64,000 nt of DNA from Apostichopus japonicus. Taxonomy: Eukaryota; Echinodermata; Holothuroidea; Aspidochirotida; Stichopodidae. This document shows, piece by piece, positions 1 to 11,815 of this stretch. The position numbers and the translations under genes were made by a program. The notes beneath the pieces were generated by a model, which did not search any database, had not been told where the DNA came from, and saw only the letters and a program-made list of their open reading frames with translations. The stretch covers positions 7,432,999-7,496,998 of the forward strand of contig NC_092565.1 in assembly GCF_037975245.1 (NCBI RefSeq), written 5' to 3'. How positions within the stretch are numbered: position 1 is the stretch's first letter; every line of letters begins with the position of its first letter.

Positions 1-52
1 ACGCTATATTCTTATCATTGATTAACTGATGTTTGTGTTTATTATGCAAAAG

Positions 53-159
53 AAATGGAAGCACAAGAACAGGCCAAGAAGGAGAAGGAGAAAGAGAAAG
101 AGGCAGCTGAAGCTACTCCAGATTATGCAGCCGCACTTATGTCACCGGCTGTTGCCAAG
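53..159 (+). CDS. NELFA: NELFA exon a
   Basis: This exon encodes a charged Lys/Glu run and then a TPDYAAAL segment. It ends in phase 0 at a GTGAGT donor. The acceptor is the AG at 51-52. Confidence 0.85.
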
Positions 160-3100
160 GTGAGTGGTTATTTATTCTTCTGTTTTAATTTTTTTTTTTT
201 CAACTTTATTGGAGGTTGGAACTGACTGATTAAGGTTCTATGAATAATGCTGAGAGATCTCTACGAGATATCAATAATCAAGGCTTAAAGACACATTTGT
301 GTTCCATTTTTGTCTGCACATTAGTGATACCTTCCTTCATTTATTGTCTTGAAAACAGTTCACACCGAGAGAGACATAAAGATAGTAAATCTACTCCCAA
401 AACTAGTTGTTCCTTTGATGTTACTTATTGAATATTCACAAGACTCAGAATAACTTTAAGATTTTATCAAAATTGAGCCATTAACTGCCGTTTTGGACCA
501 ATACTAATACAACTGGTCCACTTATTGTTATTATTTTTAATCTTGTTTTGGTCTACTCAAAGCATAGATTTATTTCCATTTTTATGTTGCTGTCATCAAC
601 ATATCAAACATAGTACACTATTGGAAGTAGACTTCCACTAGCATGCTGGCAATATCATATGTTACCTGTTTGAAGATGAAATTTTATATTTTAGTTTGTT
701 CCTAACTCTGTCCTAAACAATGAAGAGGTTTAGAGAATCATACCTTAACATTAGGTATAATAATTTTATGCAATGTTTTTGTCTGCATCATGTAATTTAA
801 ATTTCTAGTAAAGACTTTTTTTTTATACTGATACTGGTGAAAATCTGTATTTCCTGTTTTCAATATTACAACGATTTGACTTCCATATTCCTGTAATGCC
901 ATGAGAGGCTTGTTTGAAATCACGATCTGTCTCCCTTCAAAAAATGCGGAACTGCACCTTGTCTCTCCGAACCCTCTCCATCCATCCTCTGCAAACATAC
1001 AAGAAAAATAAACCCGAAAAAAAAATTAAAAATGAGAAACAGCCCACCATAACAAAGTGAAGCAATTTGCCTCTTGTAGAGAACAATGTTTTAGAGTTGC
1101 TTACTGTAAGATATTCTTATTATTTTATTAAGTTAGTAAAAGTGAAATAAGTCACAATCAATGACATTTTGCTTTCAGAAACCACATATTGCAGAGACAC
1201 CAACCACTGAGGCACCAACACCGTCTTATGCTCCAAGGGTTGACTACACAGAACCAGCTACACCGGGACCATCCATCCTCAGCTCCATCAGTAAGTCATA
1301 TCTTAGTCATCTTGTGGTCTACATTTTTTTCTCTCTTTTTTGCTGCTCTTTTCTTAACATGACTTTCCAGCAGCTTTTACAGGTTACATTGAATTTTTGA
1401 TCATGTGATTTTTAACGTTTTATGCTTTGGACCAACTAAGACTCACAATTGAGGAAGCTTATCCTGAGAAATTGGCAATTTAAAAAAAAAAAACAGTTTG
1501 AAGGTTTTGCTTATTCTTAAAGTTGCCTTTGGAAAAAAAAAAAAAATTTTTTAATAAACTAATTTTGTCTCATTATTATTTAGGTCAAAACCCTCCTTCT
1601 GCTACCACACTGGCTGCCCGGGAAAACCTTCAAAACACACTGCATCAAACCTTACAACAGCAGAGAGAGTTCCGGAAACCGAGTACGCCGGCAACACCGT
1701 CAACGCCACCTGTGGACTTCACCCCCTCGACGTCTTACAATCCTACATCTGCAGCAGCAGCACCACCCCCGTATCACGCCCCTCCCGCATCTCAAGTACC
1801 CGCTTCACAACCGACAGGCCTCAAGATGCCGACTCTGGGACTGCTTGGTAATACCACTTTGGTAGGTACCTTGGCCAGTCAAGCACCCAAGACTACACCC
1901 CCTGCTTCTGGACCTAGTCAGACCCCACCTGCTGTGCCATCACAACCAGCTGTAGTTGCTGCTGCAGCCTCTGCACCTAAGAAGGGACTTTCCCTAACGG
2001 TAAGAATGATATTTTGAAATATTTAGAGAGTTTTTTTAATTTTTTTATGTTCATGTTGTATGGTTTAATCAGACTTGTGGGTAGGAGCACAATAGCATGA
2101 GTAAGAGTACAAGTAGAATTTCCCTTGGTATGAGTACAAGTACGGGTACAAGGCTCTAAGTGTGAGTATGAGAGCTCAACTTTGCACTGGTATCAATACT
2201 AGATTCCAGATTGTTTCAAGAACAAGTAAAAGGCTTTAAGTGTGAGTATGAGAGCTCAACTTTGCACTGGTATCAATACTAGATCCCAAATTATTTCAAG
2301 TACAAGTACAAGGCTCTAAACCTGAGTATGTGTACTTGATTTTGCACTGGTACCAATACTCGATCCAAAGTTGTTCCAAATGCCAGTATCAGGCTCTAAG
2401 CGTAAGTATGTGTACTTACACTCTACAAGTCTGATGGATATTATTGATAACACATATGTTGAGTGTTTTTATGTTTTCAGATGTAACTTTGTTTTGTCAA
2501 CCACATGAATATTCATTTATGAATGATGTATCAGGAGGGCAGTGTAAGGTGGGTGATAGGTCTAGTGGGTTTGGACAATCCTGTTCACTGAAATACAGTG
2601 TTAATGCATTTGGCACTATATCTCTATAATTAGATATGGACCAACCACCTAATGCATGGTGTTTGTAACTGATTAATGCCACCTCCCGCCACGGAAATGT
2701 ACGTAAACCGAATATATTGTTAGTCTCTTCCACTAATTTCTCAGCAAATATTTAATATTTCTAGACAAACTGTTAATTTTTTTTTAAGACAAAATATCTA
2801 GCATCTCAGCCAAGGCATTGTACAGCAGTTTGAAGGTAGATGTATTTCTAGCAACAGACCTTGTGTTATTTTTAAACAAATTCATCTAATCTTTTCAAGT
2901 CTTAGAACTGTCTCTTTAAAGAATTGAGTGCCCTCTCTAAATGTTATATGCTGTTTTTTTTTTCTCTTCGCAAACACAGAGAGACCAAATGATAGCAGCC
3001 CAAGAGATGTTCAGACAATCCAATAAGGTTACAAGACCTGAAAAAGCTCTCATTCTCGGTTTCATGGCTGGAGCAAGAGGTAAGAATCAATGCTGCTTAA

Positions 3101-4205
3101 TTCATTCATGCAAAGAAGAAGAAGCAAATGTATAGACAGATATAATTCATTAGAATAGATAACAAATCGATTGTTGCAGGAACAATGATGTCAACATTCT
3201 TCATTTGACATTTCTTGTCGATATGACGCAAAGGAAGGGTTAATTATAATTTATTGATGTTTTTGATGTTGGGCGAAAACATGGCCCCACATATCTCTTT
3301 GAAAATTGATGATTATTAAGGACAGTTGCTTTCATAGTCATCTGAGGTCAGAAGGGTATCATATTTGTGAAGGCAATGAATCAGGAAAGGGGTTGTCTAT
3401 AGTCCACATGTATCAGTCCAAACGTTTTCCCCTCGTTCAAATATTTGGAGTGATTTCAGGAGATATTCCCCTGCATTCCCCTCCAAACAAGCATATCCAC
3501 ACTTGTCCGAGATCTGAAACGACCGAGCATTTCTTAAAAGAGTCTGAAACCATGAAAAGAGTGGTAACATTATTATCAAGTTGTGAAAGTTTTTTTTTTG
3601 AATAAATATTTCAGCATCAGTGTTTTGTGTAAGACTCTAGATCGTAACACATGGATATATTTTTTAGAATCTTGGTTGTTACGATAATTATATAAGTTAA
3701 AAAGCAAGCATGTTGATTTCCCCTTTCACAACCCTATCAAGTATTGAATGTTTGAAATTTAACCACAGAAATCAGAATTACTGTACATTGGAAGGTTTCT
3801 AAAAGGGACTCCATTTATCTGTTAGAAATTGTTAGTTATGTTAGCTTGTTTAATTTACCTTTCCCTCAGTTTCTCAAAGTTGTAGAGAAGTGTAACAAAT
3901 ATCTGCCAGTCACTTTTGACTCAGCCTATGAATGGTATCCCCTTATCAATACCTTTCATCATAACATTAGCATGTTCATTGTTACCATTAACCTTCCTGT
4001 TACCATGGCTCTCCCTATAGATAACCCTTGTCCTCAACAAGGAGACATAGTTACTATTCGACTGAGCGAAAACACAGAAATGGTCCCCAAAGATGACAGA
4101 GCTAATCTGCCGCACGCAATGCTGGCTGACACCTTCTTTGAGATGAACTATGCTACTGGGGAATGGAGGCGGTACAAAAAATACAAACCTATACAGGCTC
4201 TGTGA
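53..4205 (+). CDS. NELFA: Negative elongation factor A, C-terminal part (5 exons)
   Basis: NELF-A is a subunit of the nuclear NELF complex, which holds RNA polymerase II at promoter-proximal pause sites. Five exons (53-159, 1179-1290, 1584-1999, 2980-3079, 4021-4205) join in frame with GT-AG borders and end at TGA 4203-4205. The visible protein starts with a Lys/Glu-rich stretch, passes through a long Pro/Ala/Thr/Ser-rich linker and finishes with the conserved NELF-A tail. Recognisable tail motifs are AAQEMF, NKVTRPEKALILGFMAG, FEMNYATG and KKYKP. The 5' exons, with the N-terminal NELF-C-binding domain, lie before the window. The family call is very secure; the start of the first exon shown (acceptor at 51-52) is the least certain border. 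Confidence 0.95.
1179..1290 (+). CDS. NELFA: NELFA exon b
   Basis: The acceptor is TTGCTTTCAG and the donor GTAAGT. The exon encodes a Pro/Thr-rich linker and ends in phase 1, which matches the next exon. Confidence 0.9.
1584..1999 (+). CDS. NELFA: NELFA exon c
   Basis: This is the largest exon here. It encodes the low-complexity Pro/Ala/Thr/Gln-rich linker and ends in KKGLSLT just before the conserved tail. The acceptor is TATTTAG and the donor GTAAGA; it ends in phase 0. Confidence 0.92.
2071..2430 (+). repeat. Degenerate tandem repeat in a NELFA intron
   Basis: Several diverged copies of a unit of about 80-90 bp contain 'aaggctctaagtgtgagtatg' (in part) and 'tttgcactggtatcaatac'. The repeat lies between exons c and d. 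No coding signal is visible. Confidence 0.75.
2980..3079 (+). CDS. NELFA: NELFA exon d
   Basis: This exon encodes AAQEMF and NKVTRPEKALILGFMAG, the most conserved NELF-A signature. The acceptor is ACACAG and the donor GTAAGA; it ends in phase 1. Confidence 0.95.
4021..4205 (+). CDS. NELFA: NELFA terminal exon
   Basis: The acceptor is CCCTATAG. The exon encodes NPCPQQGDIV, FEMNYATG and KKYKP and ends at TGA 4203-4205. Its last codons and stop resemble the unit of the minisatellite that follows. Confidence 0.95.
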
Positions 4206-4850
4206 AACCCCTAGCAGTAAGGAGGTAGAGCAAATACAACCATATGCTGGCCATTTATAAACCCCAAGCAGTAAGGAGGTAGAAGAAATACAACCCTAAT
4301 CTGGCCATGTGAAACCCCAAGCAGTAAGGAGGTAGAAGAAATACAACCCTAATCTGGCCATGTGAAACCCCAAGCAGTAAGGAGGTAGAAGAAATACAAC
4401 CATATGCTGGCCATGTGAAACCCCTAGCAGTAAGGAGGTAGAACACATACAACCATATGCTGGCCATGTGAAACCCCTAGCAGTAAGGAGGTAAAAGAAA
4501 TACAACCCTATGCTGGCTCTGTGAAACCCCTAGCAGTAAGGAGGTGGAACAAATACAACCCTATGATGGCCATGTTAAAGCCCAAGGAGTAAGGAGGTGG
4601 AACAAATACAACCCTATGCTGGTCATGTGACACCCCAAGGAGGTAGAACAAATACAACCATATGCTGGCCATGTGAAACCCCTAGCAGTAAGGAGGTAGA
4701 AGAAATACAACCCTATGCTGGCTCTGTGAAACCCCTAGCAGTAAGGAGGTGGAACAAATACAACCCTATGCTGGCCATGTTAAAGCCCTAGGAGTAAGGA
4801 GGTGGAACAAATACAACCATATGCTGGCCATGTTAAAGCCCAGACTGTAG
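4206..4850 (+). repeat. 53-bp minisatellite in the NELFA 3' UTR
   Basis: About twelve copies of a 53-bp unit follow the stop codon directly. Each starts ggaggtagaacaaatacaac and ends with a variant of cccctagcagtaa. The first, most diverged unit is the coding tail of NELFA itself (4165-4220), which aligns with the later units after a 3-bp gap. The array creates long repetitive open frames on both strands; I do not regard these as genes. Confidence 0.93.
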
Positions 4851-4862
4851 ATAATTGAATGT

Positions 4863-4868
4863 AATAAA
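4863..4868 (+). terminator. Candidate NELFA polyadenylation signal
   Basis: An AATAAA hexamer lies just past the end of the minisatellite, the first good one after the stop codon. If it is used, the whole array is part of the 3' UTR. Other AATAAA-like hexamers occur further on, for example near 6052. Confidence 0.45.
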
Positions 4869-4869
4869 A

Positions 4870-7800
4870 GTAAAATGTGGCTGATGCATTAGAAGTCTGC
4901 AGTGAAGTGCATGCTCCTGCAAGCTGGTCAACGAGCTGTCGTTTATATCAGCTTGATGCTGCTTCCTTCCTTCCCAAACTGGAATTTGGTTTGCTGGGCT
5001 GTAAAAGCTTTTTCAATACCCTGAGGTAGAATTGTTTTAAAGTGTTTAAAATTATTCCTGCTCTGAGCAAATTGCTCCACAGACCCAAACACAAGCAATG
5101 AGGAGGATAACATTCCAAGTGAGATCCACCTGCTGTCAAGATAATAAGCCCTGGCATTTGAAATATCAGGGTTTACTTGTGATCCTTTTCATATTAAACT
5201 TTGTTCTTTGTAATGAATTGTGAGAAGTTGGAGACTTAGGTATTCCAAAATAAAATCTGGGAATTTTCTTCAGGCCCAGGGTAGCTGTATGCAGGTCTTA
5301 AAGGAGCTTAACAGAGCAAATTAAATATATTCAGTACTACATTGCACTAGATGTTGTTGTTAATTCATCATAAATGAAGGCTTTTTTTATTGGACAATTG
5401 TCAACAAGGCTACACCCATCCGCCAGCATAGCAGCTGTTAGCATGGCAATGACGATTATGACAGGTATCCATGGAGGGAGTCAGTGTCCTCCAAGGCATG
5501 TTCTCTTAAGAGAAATTATATGTAGAGAAGTGCATCTAAATGGACTATGTATGTGGAGAGAGAGTGGCCTTCTTGCTGAACACCTGTTGTCAAGACTTCA
5601 TCTGTGAGCCTGTGTAGTAATTAGTAACATGCTTCTTTCAGAAAGGTGTTTTTTACAGTCTCTTTGTGAGATTTGTCCCGAAACTTTGGTCAATGATAGG
5701 GACATGTTCACTGTAGAAGGGCAAATAATTGGGCAATGTAGTGAAGAAAATGGAGGGATGCATAGGTGGGTTGAAGGATACGATATTGCTTGTTGTATTG
5801 TGAAGATTTCTTTCTGAAAACGTCTCACCAATGTTGCTCATATTAGTGAGTGAAGAGAGTGCCACCCTTTGATAAAGACGAATAATATTTGAAGCACTTT
5901 TGCTTTTTGTAATCGTCATAGATATTCTCTCTGAGACAATGCAGGTGTTCGTTTTGTCGTTACAGGTATGATAGAGACAGGTCTCCAATATTTATTCCAA
6001 AATGAAATGTTAGCATGGGAATCATAATCATTGCAATACTATTGTCACATTAATAAACCTGTTAGTTTGACATTAAACAGAGTTGCTGTATCTTCTTTTG
6101 TTTCCTGATATGAACTGTTGAGAGGTTCATGTAATGAACTATGTGCTAAACTATGTGGGCCTGCCACTTGTACAGATCAACCATGAGTGTTTGATGGGAT
6201 ACTTTTCAAAGAACTAAAACTGAGATTGTACTGTAACCTACATGGGAGCCTTCTGATTCATCTAAGAAGGCATAACACTTGTTAGGGAGAAGGAACAGGG
6301 GGTGGGGTGTATGTAATTGTTACCTCCCTACATCCTTACATATACAGCTCTTTCTTAGCTCCTTAAAATAAACATTACATGAAGTAACTAAATGTTACCC
6401 CCTCCCCCCCCTCCCCAATCACACATTCAGGTACACAGACAAGTGACTGTTTGTTCAAGTGATTTATGTGAATTTCTGAGCAGATGTAAACAAGCCTTCT
6501 ATCAAAGAATGAAGAAAATTGAAATGAGACCAAAGAAAAAAAATTGAGTTTGAAAAGTATTAAATTTTTTAGCTCCCTTGTATTTCATTAAATATTTTTA
6601 TACAATTGCCTTTCATTGTTACTTGTTAATTTTGACTTGGTAAATATAAATGGTTTTAATAATTTGAAGAAATATATTAATTACTTTCATATTTTAATCA
6701 GTCCTTTTACCTAGACATTAAATATATTTATGTAGATATAAAACATGAACCACTGTTAGCTGATCCTAACATTACCACTTTGCATCACTCCACATTGTGT
6801 CAGAATAAAAACGCTAGAAAATACACAAATTTGACACATTTAAACATAATTTCCATCTATCTGATGGATCGCCAATCTTTTATAATGTTTAAGAACTTAA
6901 AACAGCCACTTGCATTTTGCAATGTTCTTCATTTCATCATCAAATTTATTTTTGACCACAAATATAGGTTGTCATTTAACAGATTTTGTAAAAATGTTCC
7001 AAAATTTTGTTGCATAAGGAAACATCAACCCATTGAAAACTAGACCCACTATTCCTTCATGGTAACAGTGCCAATCCTACTTTGCATTTTATAATCAGGG
7101 CTGAGGTTTTATTTACAAGTGTTTGGATTAACAGAGAAATAATGTCCATTCTGCATTCAACACTGTTCGAAAAAGCTTGCTTGAATCTGGTGAAAACTGC
7201 AGTAAGGACTACTTCAAATACTTCTTGCAAGTTAACAATCATTTTCTTTTCTATTGCACTGTTTTCACTGACCAATCACACCTTGATGACTCAAACCACC
7301 AATGTAAAGGTAAATTATTAATGTTACTGAAACTAATATCAAACAATTATGAGAAAAAAAGAAAAAAAATGCTGAAATTAAATGTTTCAGCTGTACTGTT
7401 CAGTACTAAAGACAATATAGGTGATTAAAATTCAAATCAATGCTATGTTTACAAAACCATGTTTATACACATGTAACACATAATACTATTATACACAGTA
7501 GTAGTACAAATGTCGAAGCACCACACTGTTGTAATAACACACAGATTGAAAGAAGCGGTTCAAATTTTGCGTATTATCTCGATCACATGGTTTTACATGC
7601 AGCTATAAAAAACGACTTACAGCAAGCATAAAAAAGCTGTAGAACACAACTAAAATATAATATCACAAAACACACTATTAAAAGCAATTGCTGTATTAAT
7701 CTTAAAAGGACCAGAATGAACTGACTGTTCCAAAACATTGAAGTATTCTACAGTCCAATTGTTGAATTAAATTAGTAGTAAATATGTTGAAGCACCACGC

Positions 7801-8230
7801 TAGTGAGAGCAATTGCTGTATTATCAAAGTATAAAGCTGAAGTTCTATATTAGAAGGGGAACAATAGTATCATAATGAACTGACTCTTCCAAAACATTGA
7901 CGTATTCTACAATACCATTGAATGGAAAGTTTAGAAACTGACATGGTGATAAAATATCCTAAATTATCAAGTTACAAAAATAATTCTACATATCACTGAT
8001 CTTTTTCGGACTCCTGGGAAACCTTTCAACAGTGGTTTTGATCATGTTTTCTTGTTTATGCAATTAACACACTGGGTATTAAAGAAGGGATGAGGTTGAC
8101 ATTGAATGATCCAACATACCTTTTAGAAAGTCAAATATGACACATTTGAAATCAACAGATGAGGAGATTTAGGAGTTTACACATTCTCCTTCCTGAAAAT
8201 TTAGTGTCAAGATTCTCAAAAGCTTTAATG
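4870..8230. other. Non-coding stretch between NELFA and the desaturase
   Basis: No convincing exon on either strand. The two genes converge here, so it should hold both 3' UTRs. A poly-C-rich patch lies near 6400-6415. A weak AATAAA on the minus strand near 7107-7112 could end the desaturase transcript. Confidence 0.6.
7680..7925. repeat. Imperfect short tandem duplication
   Basis: Two related blocks carry 'aatgaactgact', 'ttccaaaacattga' and 'gtattctaca' (near 7712 and 7878). Related 'gaagcaccac' sequence occurs near 7516 and 7790. The duplication lies in the probable desaturase 3' UTR. Confidence 0.55.
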
Positions 8231-8253
8231 GCAGTCCTTTCAACTGACATGTA

Positions 8254-9372
8254 CTACTGAATGCCAACGAATTCTGTTATTGGAGGCATTTTGACCATCA
8301 AATCTTTATAATTTTTGATAAAGTAATGTAGTCTTTCTGTGTAGTCTTTCTCGTGATAAGGCAGACCGTACCGTTGGAGGTATTCTTGCACTGCAGGCTT
8401 GATTTTGAGACACATGTTATCAGAAAGCTGTGGAAACAAATGATGTTCTGTGTGACAGTTGATGAGCGAGTGGCCAAAATTCAGATCTAACAGCCATGTC
8501 CGTGTCAAGTTTAGGGCACCGTTTGCCATGAGGTGAAGCCTGGGGGGTTTGTTGTTCTTATCGTACATGGGCAATCCGATATGTTGGAAGATGTTGATGT
8601 GTAGATAGGGAATTTCCATGACGCACCTCGACAACAGAAGGACCAGAAGCGCTTTCACGGCTGACAGCTTAGCAGCAGCCATGACGAGTAACGTCTGAGA
8701 CGCAAGTCCCAGGAACGCCAGGACTGAACACTGACTGAGTCGACGCCATCTTCTCTCTTGGACTAGATAGCCTAATCCAACCACCGGTGTCAACAGTGGT
8801 AACACCAGTGGGGCAATGAACATGTAGATGTAGCAAGGCAGATATGGAGCTCTCCATGTGCTCGAGTCCCCTAAGCCGATGATATTGGTATACGGATGGT
8901 GAACCTTGATGTGGATATCGCAAGCAGCATCTACCGAAAATGTACCCTGAAATTCGAGGAAGAGATGCTTCCAGACTTTCCCCCACCGCTTGGAATGACA
9001 GAGGGCGTTATGAGCAGCCAAATGGGAGCCCTTGGTTTTGATCATGCCGTAATTTAAGCCCATGAGAAGCATACCGACGGCAAAGTAGAGTCTACTGTTG
9101 AAGCTCAACAACCAGACACCGACGAAGAACGAAATCTCCCAAAACGTGATGATCGTCCAGTCTACTCCAAACAGTTCCCACCAGCTTGACTCTTGAGATA
9201 TGACCCTGACTTTCTGAGAGAGCTGCTGCATTGAAGGTTCAGAGATGGACCTCTTCTCATTACTCACCATGCTCTCCAAAACTGGGCTCCTTTGTTTAAT
9301 GCTTGGTGTTGCGTTTCCATGTTGTGTCTGTGCGTTTCTCGAGTCAATTTGTAGCCCACTTCTTAGCATCAT
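8254..9372 (-). CDS. FADS6: Fatty acid desaturase 6-like protein, intronless
   Basis: A 372-residue membrane desaturase in one uninterrupted frame. The three histidine boxes of membrane fatty-acid desaturases are present: HLAAH at 117-121, HIKVHH at 154-159 and HTEHH at 307-311. These ligate the di-iron centre that inserts double bonds into fatty acyl chains in the ER membrane. Hydrophobic segments lie at about 75-110, 183-204 and 215-255. There is no cytochrome b5 domain, and the C-terminus reads PPITEFVG, which I recognise from FADS6; box III begins with His rather than the Gln of front-end desaturases. The start is the first of two adjacent ATGs, and an in-frame stop lies about 30 bases upstream. 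The substrate of FADS6 proteins is not well defined. The lack of introns in an intron-rich neighbourhood may mean a retrocopy or simply intron loss. Confidence 0.87.
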   Translation of the reverse strand: MMLRSGLQIDSRNAQTQHGNATPSIKQRSPVLESMVSNEKRSISEPSMQQLSQKVRVISQESSWWELFGVDWTIITFWEISFFVGVWLLSFNSRLYFAVGMLLMGLNYGMIKTKGSHLAAHNALCHSKRWGKVWKHLFLEFQGTFSVDAACDIHIKVHHPYTNIIGLGDSSTWRAPYLPCYIYMFIAPLVLPLLTPVVGLGYLVQERRWRRLSQCSVLAFLGLASQTLLVMAAAKLSAVKALLVLLLSRCVMEIPYLHINIFQHIGLPMYDKNNKPPRLHLMANGALNLTRTWLLDLNFGHSLINCHTEHHLFPQLSDNMCLKIKPAVQEYLQRYGLPYHEKDYTERLHYFIKNYKDLMVKMPPITEFVGIQ

Positions 9373-10035
9373 TTTGTCTTGCCTAGGGTTGTTTAGTCTG
9401 TATCAGCATGAAATGTAATCCTGAGAAAGTAGATAAAACATTGAAAGAATTCATTTTATAACAAATAACTACTAGTTTTTAACATTAAATGTATGTTCAG
9501 TTGATTAGCTGTTTGGATATTCTGCGTTATAAAAGTGAACATATCAAACCCAATTTATTCTGAAAACTTCAGTTTGCCATTGTCCAAACTTTTCTTCAAC
9601 CCATGCAAAAATATTCAATATATTAATAGCTATAACGAATTTGGCAACAGCCAATTCCACTCCCCTTCCCCACCTCCCTCTATCCAGTCCTAGTAGAGCT
9701 ATAAATCACACTTAACATAACTGCCTTTCAGGCTGGGTGTACACTGGGTTCTGAAACTTTGCAGTAAATACTATTGTCATTTTACAAAGACTAGTTTAAA
9801 TTCAAGTCTTATGAACAAAATGAGGTTAAATCTTTGTTGTTGATGTAATTATTGAGGTCAGCGAGTTCAAATCATTGTGAACTTTAAACACACCCTTGAT
9901 GATACATAAAATATCTAGCTTATCTGGATCCATCATCTAGTCCAAATGACAGTACAATCATCACTAAGTTGTATTAATGAAAATGTTTTACTAGAACTGA
10001 TCAATTATTTATAGGGATACTTTAAGTTATAGGGA

Positions 10036-10147
10036 AACTTGTCTATAGATACCTTTAAGCAGTAGCCTATGCTTTGTTGACTGCATCAAGGACAAAATGC
10101 ATTTTGATGCAGTCAACAAAGCATAATGCTTAAAGGTAGACAAGTAA
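10036..10147. repeat. Foldback hairpin element
   Basis: Left and right arms pair around a loop near 10086-10099. The core gctttgttgactgcatcaa (about 10071-10089) faces ttgatgcagtcaacaaagc. The outer arms pair over acctttaagc / gcttaaaggt and cttgtc / gacaag, with a small deletion in the right arm. It looks like the remnant of a foldback MITE. Confidence 0.8.
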
Positions 10148-11452
10148 CCAAGGTTACATTCATGTGAAATAATCTATACATTTTGGGTTTTCTGAAATAT
10201 ATTGAAGTACAGAACTATGAGTAAAATCAAACTTTGCCATCATGCATCTTCATTCCATCTTTACACGCAAATACATACACTTGATATAAATTGTCTGCAT
10301 AAGTAAAGTATTGTATATTCATCACTTTTCAACTAAAACAAAATACATTAGATATGGAATCTCTTATGGAAACTGATATGAATAACTAAACATTGCTTGC
10401 TTGAGGGTGAGTATGGGCAATAAGACTAAGAGGCAAGAACACCTCATAATCATATTACACTTAGGCCTACACATATTAGCACAGCCTTATTTCTGTCATG
10501 CTGCTGTTCGTTTTGCGTAGGACCTAGCCTATGCATTAGCCGTGGTGACGTACTGCACAATTAGTGAATAACGTTAGGCTTAGGTTACAATGTATTACTA
10601 TTGGGTGGCTGTGTTTTATTACGTACAGGACGGTAACGAAGTCTGTAAAACTGTATCACACACCAGCCTTAGTATACTAAGACTACAGTAGGCAAACAAA
10701 CTGCGAAGCTACTGCCGTGTTACAAGATCATTGTTCGAGGAACTTGTTAAATATATGTTTCTGGTTCCTCTTATCTGACTCAATAACCTGATAAAGACCA
10801 CGACAAAGGAGGTGATAGAATCAGGACCAAAGCTTACTAGAAGTTTATTAACTGGTGTTCCTAGGCCCGAAAATCAGAGCAGCGTAAAAACCCAGGCACC
10901 TTTCGAACTTGCCATAATGGTATTTATGGTATCGGCTAGATGCAGGTGTCTCTGCTTGCTGATTACATATACTGCTACTACTGATTGTGTGGTGCACATT
11001 TGGGTAAGTGTTATTGGATTTACAACCTTTCCATGTAATTGTTTTAATTCATTTATTTGTTTTATTGCCAATTGTGTACAAAGAGAAAGGAAGTCTCCTA
11101 AAAAGTCATAAAATACTTAACAAGGTAGGAGATGCAACATATATATGACCCAGTGAGTGCCGAGAGTTTTAAGTCAGAGAGAGATGTGTGACAGTTCGTA
11201 ATCTCTGACATTGACAAAGAGTGTAGTGGTTTCACATTTGTCCAGCGGACTCGGACTACCTATAATGTACCTGGACTCGGATTCGGATCTAGGCTGCTCC
11301 CGATTATACAGCCCTTGCAAGCAAGTCTTTTTCGTTGGGGTTGGCAACAGTATTGCCTGGCATATTAATAACAAACAATCAGCAAAAGCGATTCCTTCTA
11401 AATAGAGGGAATAAAAAGATATTTGAAAAACAACGAAACCCCAGTGAGTTAA

Positions 11453-11815
11453 AGGTCTGCTGTATAGACCCCAACTATGATAGCACGCTATCATGGAAAA
11501 GTTTCCTGAGATTACGTAATCGACCTGCCTTGGTCGTAAAATGACCTCTTTTTACCAATTAGTCTGCAACGCCTGCCACATATTTTTTCTTGTATGAGTC
11601 GTTGTGTGAGCGCTGTATGATTAACTACAATGTAGATATGAACATCTTTCCACACAGTGTTTACACAAAGAGCCTATTGGTGTTAAGATGCTATGCAGGC
11701 TAATTGTCGAGCCTGGGGTCGATTTACGACCGTGACAGGTCGATTACGTAATCACCAAACTTTCCTAGCTATAGCGTGCTATACTTGGAGCCAATAAAGC
11801 AGATCGCGAAGCCCC
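11453..11815. mobile_element. MITE-like element with ~100-bp inverted repeats
   Basis: The left arm (about 11453-11560) and right arm (about 11709-11815) are diverged reverse complements. Both contain agcacgctat (or its complement), aaagttt and gattacgtaatcgacc. About 150 bp separates them. No target duplication could be fixed at the ends, so the superfamily is unknown. Confidence 0.65.

Noticed and set aside
4255..4791. Open frames on both strands with repeated Trp/Pro/Tyr or Glu/Gln/Pro motifs
   Set aside because: They come from the 53-bp minisatellite, which happens to lack stops in several frames; no homology to a protein domain.
6780..7631. Several open frames of 60-90 codons between NELFA and the desaturase
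   Set aside because: No domain, no splice-site support, AT-rich composition; probably 3' UTR or intergenic.
8669..8986. Second minus-strand frame inside the desaturase
   Set aside because: Overlaps the desaturase in another frame; shadow of the true gene.
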